34,861 nt of DNA from an uncultured Prevotellaceae bacterium. Lineage in GTDB: Bacteria > Bacteroidota > Bacteroidia > Bacteroidales > Bacteroidaceae. Positions 24,039 to 33,073 of the stretch are shown here, one piece after another (positions within the stretch are counted from its first letter, which is position 1; every line of letters starts with the position of its first letter). A model generated the notes under the pieces. The model had not been told where the DNA came from. It saw only the letters and a program-made list of their open reading frames with translations, and did no database searches. The position numbers were made by a program, and so were the translations under genes. Location of the stretch: NCBI GenBank assembly GCA_900316575.1, contig ONDJ01000020.1:1-34861 (forward strand). The letters run 5' to 3'.

Positions 24039-25316
24039 TTAGTCTTCAGTAACGATGGTGCACTCGCTGACGCGGTTCCATTCGAGCACGTCGTAAGCTT
24101 CGCTCACACCGCAACCCTTAGCGTTGATGCGGCTGGCGGCGATACCATACTTCTGGATGAGCATGTTCTTCACAGCCTGAGCACGGTTTTCAGCAAGTAC
24201 CTTATTGGCTTCGAGGTTACCGTCCTTAGAAGCGTAGCCCAGGATGGTAACTGTAGCCTCGGGATGACGCTTGAGGTAGATGGCAACGCGCTCAACGTTG
24301 GGCACCTGGCTAGGATCGATGACGTACTTAGCCAGACGGAAGTGTACGTTGGTGGCGAGAGAGTGCGTGTTCTGAGTCTGAGTTTGAGTAACAGTTACAG
24401 GACGGTCAACGTACTGGATCTGAGCGGGCTTGTTCAAGCAGTCGTTGAGCTTAGCACGGAGGTCGTTAACCTCAGCACCGAGAGCAGCGATTTGAGCGTC
24501 CTTGCCATCGAGCTGACCACGGAGGCCATTGATGCGAGCGTTGAGGGCATCAACTTCAGCCTGGTCGTATTCGCGAACGTAGGTGAAGTGGTGCTCACCG
24601 TTAGCATTCTTGAAGTGGTAGGTGAGACCTGCCATAACTTCAATCTCGGTGTCGTTGATGTTGAAGGTAGCGCCACGATAGATGTGGTCGTTGTCAGGAC
24701 GTGCGCGCTGACGGTTACCCTGATAGAGCTCCTGGTCGAGGTTGTAAACGATGCTGGGCTTGATAGAAAAGGTCCAAGCACGCTTCTGGCCGAGGTTGAA
24801 GTCGAATACGAGGCCAAGACGTGTGAAGAGATAGTGGCTATCTTTTCTGTTGTTGCCTTCAAGAATCCAGCTTGCCATACCGATACCAGCTTGTGCGCCT
24901 ACTTCGAAGAAACGGGGCTTACCCTTGTAACCGAAGAAGAGGTTAGAGAGGTTGAAACGGTTCATGTAGCTCACGCTCCAACGGTCGATGAATGTGCTGC
25001 TGTTTGAGGTGTTCACGTCAGCCTGTCCATTGATTACGCTGGCGAACACAGGTGTCCACTGCTTGGCGAGTTCTACACCAGCTGCAAAGCGAGCACGTTG
25101 CCAGAAGCTACGTGTGTTTTGCTGAGTAGTGGTACCTTCGAAAGAGGTTCCGCCATTGTAAGAAGGACCGAAACCGAGGTTGTGGGTTGCAGCTGTAGCA
25201 CCAACGTTGAGGCCGACGCTCCAGTTGTCGAAGAAGCCGTTGCTAACAAAGGCTCCCTTCTGTGCGCTTGCCGTCATAGCAGCGGCAACAGCGAGAAGTG
25301 TAAAAATTTTTCTCAT
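24039..25316 (-). CDS. OmpA-family outer-membrane protein (Pgm6/Pgm7-like), copy 2
   Basis: A 425-residue paralogue of the neighbouring gene. Signal peptide MRKIFTLLAVAAAMTASAQ, beta-rich domain with FVSNGFFDNWSVGLNVGA (nearly the same as in copy 1), coiled coil at 249-295, OmpA domain at 323-425 (ILGYASKDGN, ENRAQAVKNML). The two copies share nearly the whole OmpA domain and the ending RVSECTIVTE, but differ in the beta domain loops (e.g. the GTSFEGTTTQQ region). A full consensus promoter and a leader of about 70 nt precede it. A strong terminator separates it from copy 1. The beta domain probably forms or lines the outer-membrane part. Confidence 0.93.
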   Translation of the reverse strand: MRKIFTLLAVAAAMTASAQKGAFVSNGFFDNWSVGLNVGATAATHNLGFGPSYNGGTSFEGTTTQQNTRSFWQRARFAAGVELAKQWTPVFASVINGQADVNTSNSSTFIDRWSVSYMNRFNLSNLFFGYKGKPRFFEVGAQAGIGMASWILEGNNRKDSHYLFTRLGLVFDFNLGQKRAWTFSIKPSIVYNLDQELYQGNRQRARPDNDHIYRGATFNINDTEIEVMAGLTYHFKNANGEHHFTYVREYDQAEVDALNARINGLRGQLDGKDAQIAALGAEVNDLRAKLNDCLNKPAQIQYVDRPVTVTQTQTQNTHSLATNVHFRLAKYVIDPSQVPNVERVAIYLKRHPEATVTILGYASKDGNLEANKVLAENRAQAVKNMLIQKYGIAASRINAKGCGVSEAYDVLEWNRVSECTIVTED

Positions 25317-25393
25317 AACTGATTGTTATAAAATTAAAAGTTGTTTGGTTGTCCTTTGATAATATAAGGAGAGCATTGTTCCTTTTTCAGCCG

Positions 25394-25424
25394 CAAAAAT
25401 ACACTACCAAAGCAAAAAGCCAAA
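25394..25424 (-). promoter_or_regulatory. Consensus promoter of the copy-2 ompA gene
   Basis: TTTG (25424-25421), 19 bases, TATTTTTG (25401-25394): an exact match to the Bacteroides TTTG-N19-TAnnTTTG promoter, fitting a strongly expressed outer-membrane protein. Confidence 0.8.
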
Positions 25425-25614
25425 CTTTTTTGTTGAAAAATAATAAGCTTTTACATTTTTTACAGGATTTCGTTGCAAACTTGACTAAACAGAGTTATGA
25501 AAAGCTTGTGGTGGGGAGTGTTTTTACGTGGATTATGCTTACCTTTGCTGCGCGAAAGTGAAGTAGGCATGGGACTATGGAAACGTTTCTCGTGTAAAGA
25601 GCTGCGCTTCGCAC

Positions 25615-25622
25615 TACTTTTG
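25615..25622 (+). promoter_or_regulatory. -7 element of the DUF3467 gene
   Basis: TACTTTTG, 28 bp before the ATG at 25651. A second box, TACCTTTG, lies 75 bp further upstream at 25540-25547 and could be an alternative start. Confidence 0.55.
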
Positions 25623-25650
25623 CACAACAAACAAAGATTTATATATTATT

Positions 25651-25968
25651 ATGGAAAACAAGAAAGACCAACTCCAAATTGAGCTCACGCCCGAAGTGGC
25701 ACAAGGCGAGTATGCTAACCTTGCGGTGATTACGCATTCAAGTGCTGAGTTTGTGACGGACTTTGTGAGGGTGCTCCCTGGTGTGCCCAAGGCGTTAGTG
25801 AAGTCGCGCATCATTATGGCTCCTGAACATGCCAAACGCTTGCTCTATGCCTTGCAAGACAATATCAATAAGTACGAAAAGGCTTTTGGAGCCATTCGCC
25901 TGCCTGGAAGTCCTGAAGGAACGGGACGCACTGGCACTCCATTCGGAATGCCTGAAGGTATGGCGTGA
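25651..25968 (+). CDS. DUF3467-family small protein
   Basis: A 105-residue protein beginning MENKKDQLQIELTPEVAQG and containing YANLAVITHSSAEFVTDFVRVLPG and SRIIMAPEHAKRLLYALQDNI, the pattern of DUF3467, a widespread cytoplasmic family of unknown function. The C-terminal 25 residues are Gly/Pro-rich and probably disordered. In some Bacteroidetes the family sits next to RNA polymerase genes, but not here. It has its own promoter and terminator, so it appears monocistronic. Confidence 0.85.
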   Translation: MENKKDQLQIELTPEVAQGEYANLAVITHSSAEFVTDFVRVLPGVPKALVKSRIIMAPEHAKRLLYALQDNINKYEKAFGAIRLPGSPEGTGRTGTPFGMPEGMA

Positions 25969-25992
25969 GCTGTAAAAGTAATTCTCAAAAAA

Positions 25993-26040
25993 GCTCGCCC
26001 CCATCCCCTCTTTATGAGGAAGGACAAGGGCGAGCCTTTG
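25993..26040. terminator. Bidirectional terminator between DUF3467 and VanW genes
   Basis: GCTCGCCC (25993-26000) and GGGCGAGC (26028-26035) form an 8-bp stem; CTTTGTTT follows on the plus strand and TTTTTT on the minus strand. Confidence 0.8.
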
Positions 26041-26053
26041 TTTACTGACAAGC

Positions 26054-26881
26054 TTAGTTGGGTTGCTCTACAATCAAGTCGGGCGGACATTCGTACATCA
26101 GTTTGGCATGGTTGGTGCGAATGAGTTTGCTTCCGACCAAGCGGCCCGTAGTGGTGTCTATCTTGTCGAGAAAGACCGATCCGCAACGATAAATACCATC
26201 CTCTTCGCGCACAAAACGTTCGTCCTCAAGACGAATATGGAAGGTATGGGGCTGGGGCTTCATTGTACGCAGTTCGCCACAGAGATATTCTTCGTCCACC
26301 CACAACCGCAGTTGGAAGGGTGCAGCGGTTTCGTTCTTCACTCGGTAGTCTATGTAGTTGTAAGAGATGCTGGTGCCTGTGCCAAAGGGCAGCTTGCGTC
26401 CATAATCGGGAAAGAGGTCGAGGCCGTCGTGGTGGTGATGCTCGGTGATGGTGAGTTCGCTGTGGAGCACCATCCAGTGTATGAGGTTTGAGAGTTGGCA
26501 CAATCCGCCGCCAATGCCTTGCGAAGGCTTGCCGCCTTTGATGGTGAGTCCCTCGCGGTAGCCCTTGCGCTTTGAGGTGCGCCCCAGGAGCTTCCACACC
26601 GAGAACGTTTCCCCTGGATGTATCACCAGTCCGTCTATTTGCTTCACGGCCAGAGCCAAGTTGACAGCTTTGTTTTCTTGCAACTGCATATTGACGTTTC
26701 CCAAACGGCGGCGGATGAGCGACTTGTGGCAATAAACAACTACAGGCAACGACTCCCCTACCCGCTCCTCGGCAAAGCGCGTACGAGCGAGAAGGTCCTT
26801 CAATCGCCGCTTCAGGATTTCTTTTTCCATAGAGATGCGATAGGTCAAGGGCGAAATTTCGCTGAAAAGGATGCGTTTCAT
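26054..26881 (-). CDS. VanW-family protein
   Basis: A 275-residue protein without signal peptide. The VanW core is clear: HPGETFSVWKLLG, YREGLTIKGGKPSQGIGGGLCQLSNLIHWMVLHSEL and EHHHHDGLDLFPDYGRKLPFGTGTSISYNYIDYRV. VanW is an accessory, non-essential gene of some vancomycin-resistance clusters; its biochemical role is unknown, and many Bacteroidales carry a stand-alone copy. There are no other van genes here, so no link to resistance should be made. It has its own promoter (26953-26986) and shares a terminator with the DUF3467 gene. Confidence 0.9.
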   Translation of the reverse strand: MKRILFSEISPLTYRISMEKEILKRRLKDLLARTRFAEERVGESLPVVVYCHKSLIRRRLGNVNMQLQENKAVNLALAVKQIDGLVIHPGETFSVWKLLGRTSKRKGYREGLTIKGGKPSQGIGGGLCQLSNLIHWMVLHSELTITEHHHHDGLDLFPDYGRKLPFGTGTSISYNYIDYRVKNETAAPFQLRLWVDEEYLCGELRTMKPQPHTFHIRLEDERFVREEDGIYRCGSVFLDKIDTTTGRLVGSKLIRTNHAKLMYECPPDLIVEQPN

Positions 26882-26952
26882 GGGCTTTTTGCTATATTAA
26901 GTAATCTAAATAGTTATCGGAAGTAATGACGATGGTTTGTGATTTTCGAGGT

Positions 26953-26986
26953 CAAAGATAAAGACTTTCATCCAAACAATGCCAAA
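26953..26986 (-). promoter_or_regulatory. Probable promoter of the VanW gene
   Basis: TATCTTTG (26960-26953, minus) fits TAnnTTTG; a TTTG lies at 26986-26983, 22 bases upstream, slightly wider than usual. The leader would be about 65 nt. Confidence 0.5.
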
Positions 26987-27020
26987 CTTTTGGGATTATC
27001 GCACAATCAAAAGGTTAGAA

Positions 27021-27064
27021 AAGACTGACTGAAGTGTAACAAAGCACACTCCAGCCAGTCTTAA
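27021..27064 (-). terminator. Terminator after the LamG lipoprotein gene
   Basis: On the minus strand AAGACTGGCTGGAGTGT pairs with ACACTTCAGTCAGTCTT (two G-T or mismatch positions), followed by TTCTAACCTTTT. It begins 24 bp past the stop codon. Confidence 0.75.
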
Positions 27065-27088
27065 AGGGTAATAAGAAACAATGAACTC

Positions 27089-28432
27089 TTATTTCTTTTC
27101 GTAGTTGTAGAGCTGCGAAACCTCCTCTTCGGTTAGAGGAACTCCATAAATGCGGACATTATCCACTTTGAAGGGGTCTGCCCATGCCATACTTTGGGTA
27201 TCGCCTCTTCCTCCAATCTGCATTTTGTTACCATTCAGCGTCCAGCTATTGTTTATTGAATCATAAATGTTACCATCTACGTAAAGCTCAAACGTACTTC
27301 CGGTTGCCACAACAGTAAGCATATGCCAGCCAGAGGACTGCATGCTAAGAATGTTATAGTTGAATTTATACCATGAATCCTGAAGCCCTAAAGTGCCATC
27401 ACTATTGATGTATAAGCTGACTTTGTCACTCCTGTTATACCAATCTGTGTTGTAATTACTATAAAGGAAACCTGTACCAAAATCCTTTACCCACATGCTT
27501 ATGGTGTAGGACTCTTTGCCGCTGAGTGGATTTCTTGCTACGTTGACATACTGCTCTTGGTCGAGGAAGAGGGCCTTGCCTGAACCACTGGGGGTATCGT
27601 CAATGAATTGGGCTGCGCCGTTGATAACTCCATTGTTCTGCGTGCCAGCAGCATTGTTGGCTGTGCCGTTGTCGAAGTTGTAATAGGCAAGCAAGCCGCG
27701 CGTAACGTCTGAAGTGGAGCCGCCCTGCTGTCCACCGCCGCCTTGTTCGCCGCCTTGTTCGCCGCCCTGACCACCTTGGTCTTCGGGAGGAGTTACGGTG
27801 CTATTGGTCATGGTGAGTGTCAAAGCATAGGAGTCGCTACCCACGTTGACAATAATTGTCTGAGTGCCTGAAACGGAAACACTGCTGCGATTGGGGATTG
27901 AGGCAAGAATGGCTTGGCGACCTTTTGCTGCGACGGTTCCCGAGGCGGGGGAGATTTGCAGATAGTCGGGCACGTTTGAGAAGCTGTAAGTGAGCAACGT
28001 GTTGGTATTGTTCACAATGTAGAACGACAGCTGACTGATGTTCTTTCCAAAAGTGAGCGACATGGGTGTGATTTCCACATTTTGCGAGCTGCGCTGCATC
28101 TGGAAATCGCAGTGTGAGACGTTTCCTGCCGTTACGTAAGCCATCTGCGTGTTGGCTTGGAAGTTGTTGGCACTGACTGCCACGGTGTAGGAGCCTGGAC
28201 GCAGGTTGGAAAACTCGTAGCGTCCGTCGCTACCAGTAACTTTCACTTCGCCCTGCTGCACGAGCGTCACTGTAGCACCCGCCACGGGCGTGTTGGCATT
28301 GGCGAAATCGCTTACAAGACCTACGATACTGCCTGTCGTTACGGCCTCTTCATCCTCGTTGCTACAAGAGCCGAAGCCCACGGTCATGGCAACCATTGCC
28401 AGTAGCATTGACCAAAGTTTCATGTGTTTCAT
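27089..28432 (-). CDS. Surface lipoprotein with carboxypeptidase-regulatory-like and LamG domains
   Basis: A 447-residue protein. The lipobox GFGSC puts the lipid on Cys23, and the following SNEDEE is acidic, like the lipoprotein export signal of Bacteroidetes, so it probably faces outward. Domains in order: CarboxypepD_reg-like (about 33-113: GSIVGLVSDFANANTPVAGATV, GRYEFSNLRPGSYTV), BACON-like beta domain (about 115-212, LTFGKN, SPASGTVAAKGRQ), a Gly/Gln linker (215-240, repeated GGEQ), and a LamG/concanavalin-like domain (245-447: YYNFDNGTANNAAG, SYTISMWVKDF, LYVDGNIYDS, VDNVRIYGVPLTEEEVSQLYN). It probably binds glycan or host protein; the target is unknown. The start could also be the ATG three codons later. 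It lies downstream of the BspA gene on the same strand. Confidence 0.85.
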   Translation of the reverse strand: MKHMKLWSMLLAMVAMTVGFGSCSNEDEEAVTTGSIVGLVSDFANANTPVAGATVTLVQQGEVKVTGSDGRYEFSNLRPGSYTVAVSANNFQANTQMAYVTAGNVSHCDFQMQRSSQNVEITPMSLTFGKNISQLSFYIVNNTNTLLTYSFSNVPDYLQISPASGTVAAKGRQAILASIPNRSSVSVSGTQTIIVNVGSDSYALTLTMTNSTVTPPEDQGGQGGEQGGEQGGGGQQGGSTSDVTRGLLAYYNFDNGTANNAAGTQNNGVINGAAQFIDDTPSGSGKALFLDQEQYVNVARNPLSGKESYTISMWVKDFGTGFLYSNYNTDWYNRSDKVSLYINSDGTLGLQDSWYKFNYNILSMQSSGWHMLTVVATGSTFELYVDGNIYDSINNSWTLNGNKMQIGGRGDTQSMAWADPFKVDNVRIYGVPLTEEEVSQLYNYEKK

Positions 28433-28671
28433 GATGTGTTTAATTTAAAAGGTTGTTTGAATAAGTTTGTGTTATATCATTTCGTTGTCTTCGTCGGCGA
28501 TGTCCATGTCGGGCACGGCTTGTTATTAGGGCAAACGAGTATTTTTCTCTTTTCCACGGGAATTCGCGGGTTTCTTTTGCGAGGTTTCTCACGGGTTTAT
28601 CGCTTTTTTCTCGATTTTTTTCACGAACGTGACGCCCATGCTCCCAGGACACTACGGAATGATTGTATGCC

Positions 28672-31600
28672 TCACTTCACCACGACCTTGCGGCTCGTGC
28701 CGTCGGCGTAGCGCACGATGACGAGCTGTCCGCGCTGCGGATTGGTGATGCGCTGGCCTTGGAGGTTGTAGTAGGCCTGGCCTGCCTCGGAGGGCGTGAG
28801 CGTAAGAGGCTCTATTCCGGTGTTGATATCTTCAACGATGTTGAAGTCCCTCCATGCTGGAGCGTTGGCATAAACTTCTTTACAGCCAAATGGTACATGA
28901 ACCGTTACCTCTTTGTATATATCATACGCGGAGAGGGCAGCATCATCTGGGCGAGGACCACCTCTAAGCCACCATTGCCCATTCGTTAAGACTGGCGGTG
29001 TTTGGGATTTACAATAGATATGTTTCAGGCAGTGGGTATTGGCAAAGATGTAACTGCCAATTTCTTCGACTGAGGTGGGCAGGACGATGCTTTCAAGCGC
29101 TTGAACAGCCTCGAACGACCATTCGGAGAGTTTCACGGTGCCCTCGGGCACTTCATAGGTGGTGTCGGGCTTGCCAGCGGGATATTGCAGGAGCGTCTTA
29201 CCACCGTCGGAGAAGAGCACACCGTCTTTTGCTACGATGTTCTCGCTGCCCTGCGCTGTGCTGAAAGCTTGCAGCGAATAGAGATTGCCATGCCCGTAGC
29301 CCATGGCGCGTAGGGAGGCTGGCAAATGGCAGTCTTCGAGGCTGAGGCAATAGGTGAAGACACCTCGTCCTATGCTGTCGAGGCCTTCTTTCATTTCTAC
29401 GTGCTTCAATGAGGTGCAACCTTGAAATGCATACCAGTCAAGCAACTTTAGCGTAGATGGCAGGCTGACGCTTTCCAATGGGTCGTTGTAGTATTGCGCA
29501 TTTCCTTCAGCATCTGTTACTATTGGCAATGTTGTCAAGCTGAAAGCTCTCTGCCCGACCTCTTCAATGCCTTCTGAGAGCGTCACGGAGCGCGCGCCGA
29601 GCAACTTCGCTACCCGCTTTACGGCGTAGGTCTCGCCTGTTTTTACGCGAGACTGTGTACTGACTCTTAAATATTGAAACTTTGTAATCGTAGCTGGTAC
29701 AACCCAGTCGAGGTTGATATCGTTCTGCTCTGCCCAAATGCGTTCACTATAGGTGCTCGACATACGACTGCTCGTACACCCTAAGGCCTCCGAAATGACG
29801 GTCGTAGGATATTCCAGACGGAAGCCCGACACGGTGGCTGTCATGGTTTCGTCGTCGTACACATAGTTGAGTAGATGGCTCATCGGGCGGATATAGAATT
29901 CAAGTAGGTTTGGATAAGACTCAACGTCAAAACGCCTATACCCAAAAAGTTTTCCGTCAACGACCCATCCTGTGCGATGTGCTTCCAAGTATTCGTCGGG
30001 AACATAAAGCGCACAATTTGTATTTACACTGTTGCTCTCAATCTCTGGCGGCGTAGGAGACAGGCAGATAATGGTTTTGGATTGGGCGGAAAGGTGGCCG
30101 ATGCGCTTCAGTGTTTTGGGCAAAACGATGATGGAGCCATAGCCATAGCCTACGCCATCAACAACGGTAACGGTGTATTCTTTGCCATCGTATGTGATAC
30201 GCTCGGGAATGTTCAGTACGGGTTCGTTAAACCAACCTTCTACTCTCCCAGTTCCCACACAGGTAGCTTCATTACCTTGTATGGTATAGCGCAGGCCGCC
30301 CACTTGTATGGGCTCTTCTTCGATATTCGTAAAGTTGCTCCAAGGTTCTAAAGCTCTGTAGGCACTTGCACTACCAGAAGGAACATAGAGGGTAACAGAA
30401 GAAGAGGGTACACCACGAAAAGCACCTGTACTACAATTATATTCAGAGGGTTCCATTTTGCAGGCTGTGATGCTCGTTAAGCCAGTGCAGCCATCGAACG
30501 CAGAGTTTCCGATGCTCGTGACGGACTCTGGGATGGTGATGCTCGTTAGGCCAGTGCAGCCATCGAACGCATACCATCCAATGCTCGTGACGGACTCTGG
30601 GATGGTGATGCTCGTTAAGCCTGAGCAGTCTCTGAACGCACCCCATTCAATGCTCGTGACGGACGAGGGGATGGTGATGCTCGTTAAGCCAGCGCAGTCA
30701 GAGAACGCATCCTGTTCAATGCTCGTGACGGACGAAGGGATGGTGATGCTCGTTAAGCCAGTGCAGCCATAGAACGTAAAGTTTCCAATGCTCGTGACGG
30801 ATGAGGGGATGGTGATGCTCGTTAAGCCAGTGCAGCGAGAGAATGCAGAACTTCCGATGCTTGTGACGGACTCTGGGATGGTGATGCTCGTTAAGCCAGT
30901 GCAGCCAAAGAACGCCTGGTCCCCGATGCTGGTGACGGACGAGGGAATGATGAGGCTCGTTAAGCCAGTGCAGCGAGAGAACGCAGAACTTCCGATGCTT
31001 GTGACAGACGAGGGGATGGTGGTTGTTTTGCAGCCTGCAACGAGGGTATTGCTTGCTGTTTCTATTATGGCATTACAGTTGTCGCGGGAGTCGTATTTCG
31101 TATTGCCTGCTTCTACCTTGATGCTCGTTAGGCCTGTACAGCCAGAGAACACACCGCTTCCAATGCTCGTGACGGACGAGGGGATGGTGATGCTCGTTAA
31201 GCCAGTGCAGTCAGAGAACGCCCAGTTTCCGATGGAGGTGACGGAATATACCTTGTCGGCTATCTTCACCTTTTCGGGTATGGTGACAGCACCCAGGTTA
31301 TCCTTGTTTTTCACGCCAGAGACTACAGCCTCGCCGTTCTCCTCGCTTGACACGCTGAAGCGTAGCACGCCGTCCGTCCAAACATCCTCACCGTCGGCGG
31401 TAAGGACAACGGCATCGTCGCTACCGGTATCGATATCGTCCACGATGTTGGCGAAGTTGCTCCAGGGCTCGGTGCTGGCATATGCTTCTTTGCAGCCTTT
31501 GGGGACGTGGAGGGTGGCGGAGTAGTCGTTGAACGCATCCGTAGCGCAGGAATAGTCTGCAGGGTCGGTGCGAAGTGCATAGACATCTTTCAGGCCTGTG

Positions 31601-33033
31601 CAGTAATTGAATGCAGACGACCCAATGCTGGTGACGGAATTGGGGATGTCGATGCTCGTCAGGCCAGTACAGCCAGAGAACGCATAGTTCCCGATGCTGT
31701 TGACGGATTCTGGAATGGTGATGCTCTTCAGGCTTTTGCAGCCACGGAACGCATGGTTCCCGATGCTGGTGACGGAATTGCCGATGGTGACGCTTGTTAG
31801 GCCTTTGCAGTCATAGAACGCATAGTCTCCGATGCTGGTGACGTTATCTCCTAAGATATATGTTGTGACTTGTGAACCGAAAATTGATTTTAAATTTGAG
31901 TTGGTTTCATAATCTTTTGAAACAATGTCATTACTATTAATCGTGACGCTCGTCAGGCCTGTGCAGCCATAGAACGCCTCCCGCCCGAAGCTAGTGACGG
32001 AATTGCCGATGGTGACGCTTGTTAGGCCTTTGCAGTCATAGAACGCAAAGCCCCCGATACTGGTGACGGTATTGGGGATGATTAACTCTGTTACTTCTTC
32101 ACCATTTAAAAATAAATGAACGGCATAGCGAAGAGGATTAGCGTCAGGACGGTCAAATGTAATTCCACACCAAGCGGCTATATCCGATATGTTGACGCTC
32201 GTCAGGTTGGTGCAGTCATGGAACGCATTCCATCCGATGCTGGTGACGGAATTGCCTATGGTGACGCTTGTCAGGCCTTTGCAGTATTGGAACGCCAGCT
32301 CTCCAATACTCTTCACGGAGTTTGGGATGTTGACGCTTGTCAGGCCTTTGCAGTATTGGAACGCCTTCTCCCCGATGCTGGTGACGGAATTACCCATGTT
32401 GACGCTCGTTAGGCCAACGCAGTCAAAGAACGCAGACTTTCCGATGCTGGTGACGGAATTAGGTATGTTGATGTTCGTCAGGCCTATGCAGCCCCAGAAC
32501 GCATTCCATCCGATGCTGGTGACGGAATTACCCATGTTGACGCTCGTCAGGCCGCGGCATAGCTCGAACGCTCTGTCCCCGATGCTGGTGACGGAATTGG
32601 GGATGGTGATGCTCGTCAGGCCGGAGCAGCCAAAGAACGCAGAGTCCCCTATGCTGGTGACGGAATTGCCGATGGTGACGCTTGTTAGGCCAGTGCAGTC
32701 ATAGAACGCCTCCTCCCCGATGCTGGTGACGGAATTAGGTATGGTGACGCTTGTCAAGCCTTCGCAGCGAAAGAACGCCCTCTTTTCGATGCTTGTGACA
32801 GTATAGGTGGTGCCAGATGGATATGTGACGGTAGAGGGTATGGTGATATCACCCGTATAAGCTGTAGAAGGTGGATTCCAGCTTGTAACATTGACGAATC
32901 CTGTATAAGTCACGCTGGCAGTCTTTGTCTCTCCATCAAGCAAATAATATATTCCGTCAATCTCTACACCATTTGCCCATGATGTGAGGGCGAGGAGGGC
33001 AGCGGTGAGGGTGGTGAGTAGTCTTGTTTTCAT
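28672..33033 (-). CDS. BspA-like secreted leucine-rich-repeat protein with T9SS sorting domain
   Basis: The 1453-residue protein has a signal peptide (MKTRLLTTLTAALLALTSWA), a short beta domain, and two blocks of 23-residue LRR_5 repeats of the form GLTSITIPxSVTSIGxxAFxxC: block 1 at about 80-490 mostly with 'IPNSVTSIG' or 'IGNSVTSIG', block 2 at about 590-862 with 'IPSSVTSIG' or 'IPESVTSIG'. A different segment follows (about 895-1370), with a few looser repeats and MSHLLNYVYDDETMTATVSG. The tail YYNLQGQRITNPQRGQLVIV ... DGTSRKVVVK is a T9SS signal like that of the glycosidase at 15450-18638. BspA of Tannerella and related proteins bind fibronectin and mediate adhesion; a similar role is inferred. 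It lies 40 bp after the DUF3298-like gene and 239 bp before the lipoprotein gene; no terminator is obvious in that gap. Confidence 0.9.
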   Translation of the reverse strand: MKTRLLTTLTAALLALTSWANGVEIDGIYYLLDGETKTASVTYTGFVNVTSWNPPSTAYTGDITIPSTVTYPSGTTYTVTSIEKRAFFRCEGLTSVTIPNSVTSIGEEAFYDCTGLTSVTIGNSVTSIGDSAFFGCSGLTSITIPNSVTSIGDRAFELCRGLTSVNMGNSVTSIGWNAFWGCIGLTNINIPNSVTSIGKSAFFDCVGLTSVNMGNSVTSIGEKAFQYCKGLTSVNIPNSVKSIGELAFQYCKGLTSVTIGNSVTSIGWNAFHDCTNLTSVNISDIAAWCGITFDRPDANPLRYAVHLFLNGEEVTELIIPNTVTSIGGFAFYDCKGLTSVTIGNSVTSFGREAFYGCTGLTSVTINSNDIVSKDYETNSNLKSIFGSQVTTYILGDNVTSIGDYAFYDCKGLTSVTIGNSVTSIGNHAFRGCKSLKSITIPESVNSIGNYAFSGCTGLTSIDIPNSVTSIGSSAFNYCTGLKDVYALRTDPADYSCATDAFNDYSATLHVPKGCKEAYASTEPWSNFANIVDDIDTGSDDAVVLTADGEDVWTDGVLRFSVSSEENGEAVVSGVKNKDNLGAVTIPEKVKIADKVYSVTSIGNWAFSDCTGLTSITIPSSVTSIGSGVFSGCTGLTSIKVEAGNTKYDSRDNCNAIIETASNTLVAGCKTTTIPSSVTSIGSSAFSRCTGLTSLIIPSSVTSIGDQAFFGCTGLTSITIPESVTSIGSSAFSRCTGLTSITIPSSVTSIGNFTFYGCTGLTSITIPSSVTSIEQDAFSDCAGLTSITIPSSVTSIEWGAFRDCSGLTSITIPESVTSIGWYAFDGCTGLTSITIPESVTSIGNSAFDGCTGLTSITACKMEPSEYNCSTGAFRGVPSSSVTLYVPSGSASAYRALEPWSNFTNIEEEPIQVGGLRYTIQGNEATCVGTGRVEGWFNEPVLNIPERITYDGKEYTVTVVDGVGYGYGSIIVLPKTLKRIGHLSAQSKTIICLSPTPPEIESNSVNTNCALYVPDEYLEAHRTGWVVDGKLFGYRRFDVESYPNLLEFYIRPMSHLLNYVYDDETMTATVSGFRLEYPTTVISEALGCTSSRMSSTYSERIWAEQNDINLDWVVPATITKFQYLRVSTQSRVKTGETYAVKRVAKLLGARSVTLSEGIEEVGQRAFSLTTLPIVTDAEGNAQYYNDPLESVSLPSTLKLLDWYAFQGCTSLKHVEMKEGLDSIGRGVFTYCLSLEDCHLPASLRAMGYGHGNLYSLQAFSTAQGSENIVAKDGVLFSDGGKTLLQYPAGKPDTTYEVPEGTVKLSEWSFEAVQALESIVLPTSVEEIGSYIFANTHCLKHIYCKSQTPPVLTNGQWWLRGGPRPDDAALSAYDIYKEVTVHVPFGCKEVYANAPAWRDFNIVEDINTGIEPLTLTPSEAGQAYYNLQGQRITNPQRGQLVIVRYADGTSRKVVVK
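30450..31235 (-). repeat. 69-bp tandem repeats, LRR block 2 of the BspA-like gene
   Basis: The sequence AATGCTCGTGACGGAC recurs with a spacing of exactly 69 bp (for example 30511, 30580, 30649), giving 23-residue repeats. Copies differ mainly in the variable 20 bp that encode the AFxxC part. Confidence 0.95.
31570..32790 (-). repeat. 69-bp tandem repeats, LRR block 1 of the BspA-like gene
   Basis: The unit contains TGCTGGTGACGGAATT, where block 2 has TGCTCGTGACGGAC, so each block has its own sequence type. Two breaks at about 31845-31950 and 32070-32200 hold non-repeat segments (NDIVSKDYETNSNLKSIFGS and DIAAWCGITFDRPDANPLRY). Confidence 0.93.
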
Positions 33034-33073
33034 AGGTGAAGATAGTTTTGGGGATTAAACATTCATGTTTTTA

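Larger units (their letters stand above)
25317..25650. other. 334-bp divergent intergenic region between copy-2 ompA and DUF3467 genes
   Basis: It holds the minus-strand ompA promoter and leader (25317-25424) and two plus-strand -7 boxes (TACCTTTG at 25540-25547 and TACTTTTG at 25615-25622). I see no other gene in it. Confidence 0.6.

Noticed and set aside
26054-26881. Vancomycin-resistance cluster
   Set aside because: Only a VanW-family gene is present; none of the resistance enzymes or a VanR/VanS pair is in the window.
30458-31525. Plus-strand repetitive frames (MLVTDEGMVMLVKPVQ...)
   Set aside because: They are the complement of the 69-bp LRR repeats of the BspA-like gene; a repeat length divisible by three keeps the antisense frame open.
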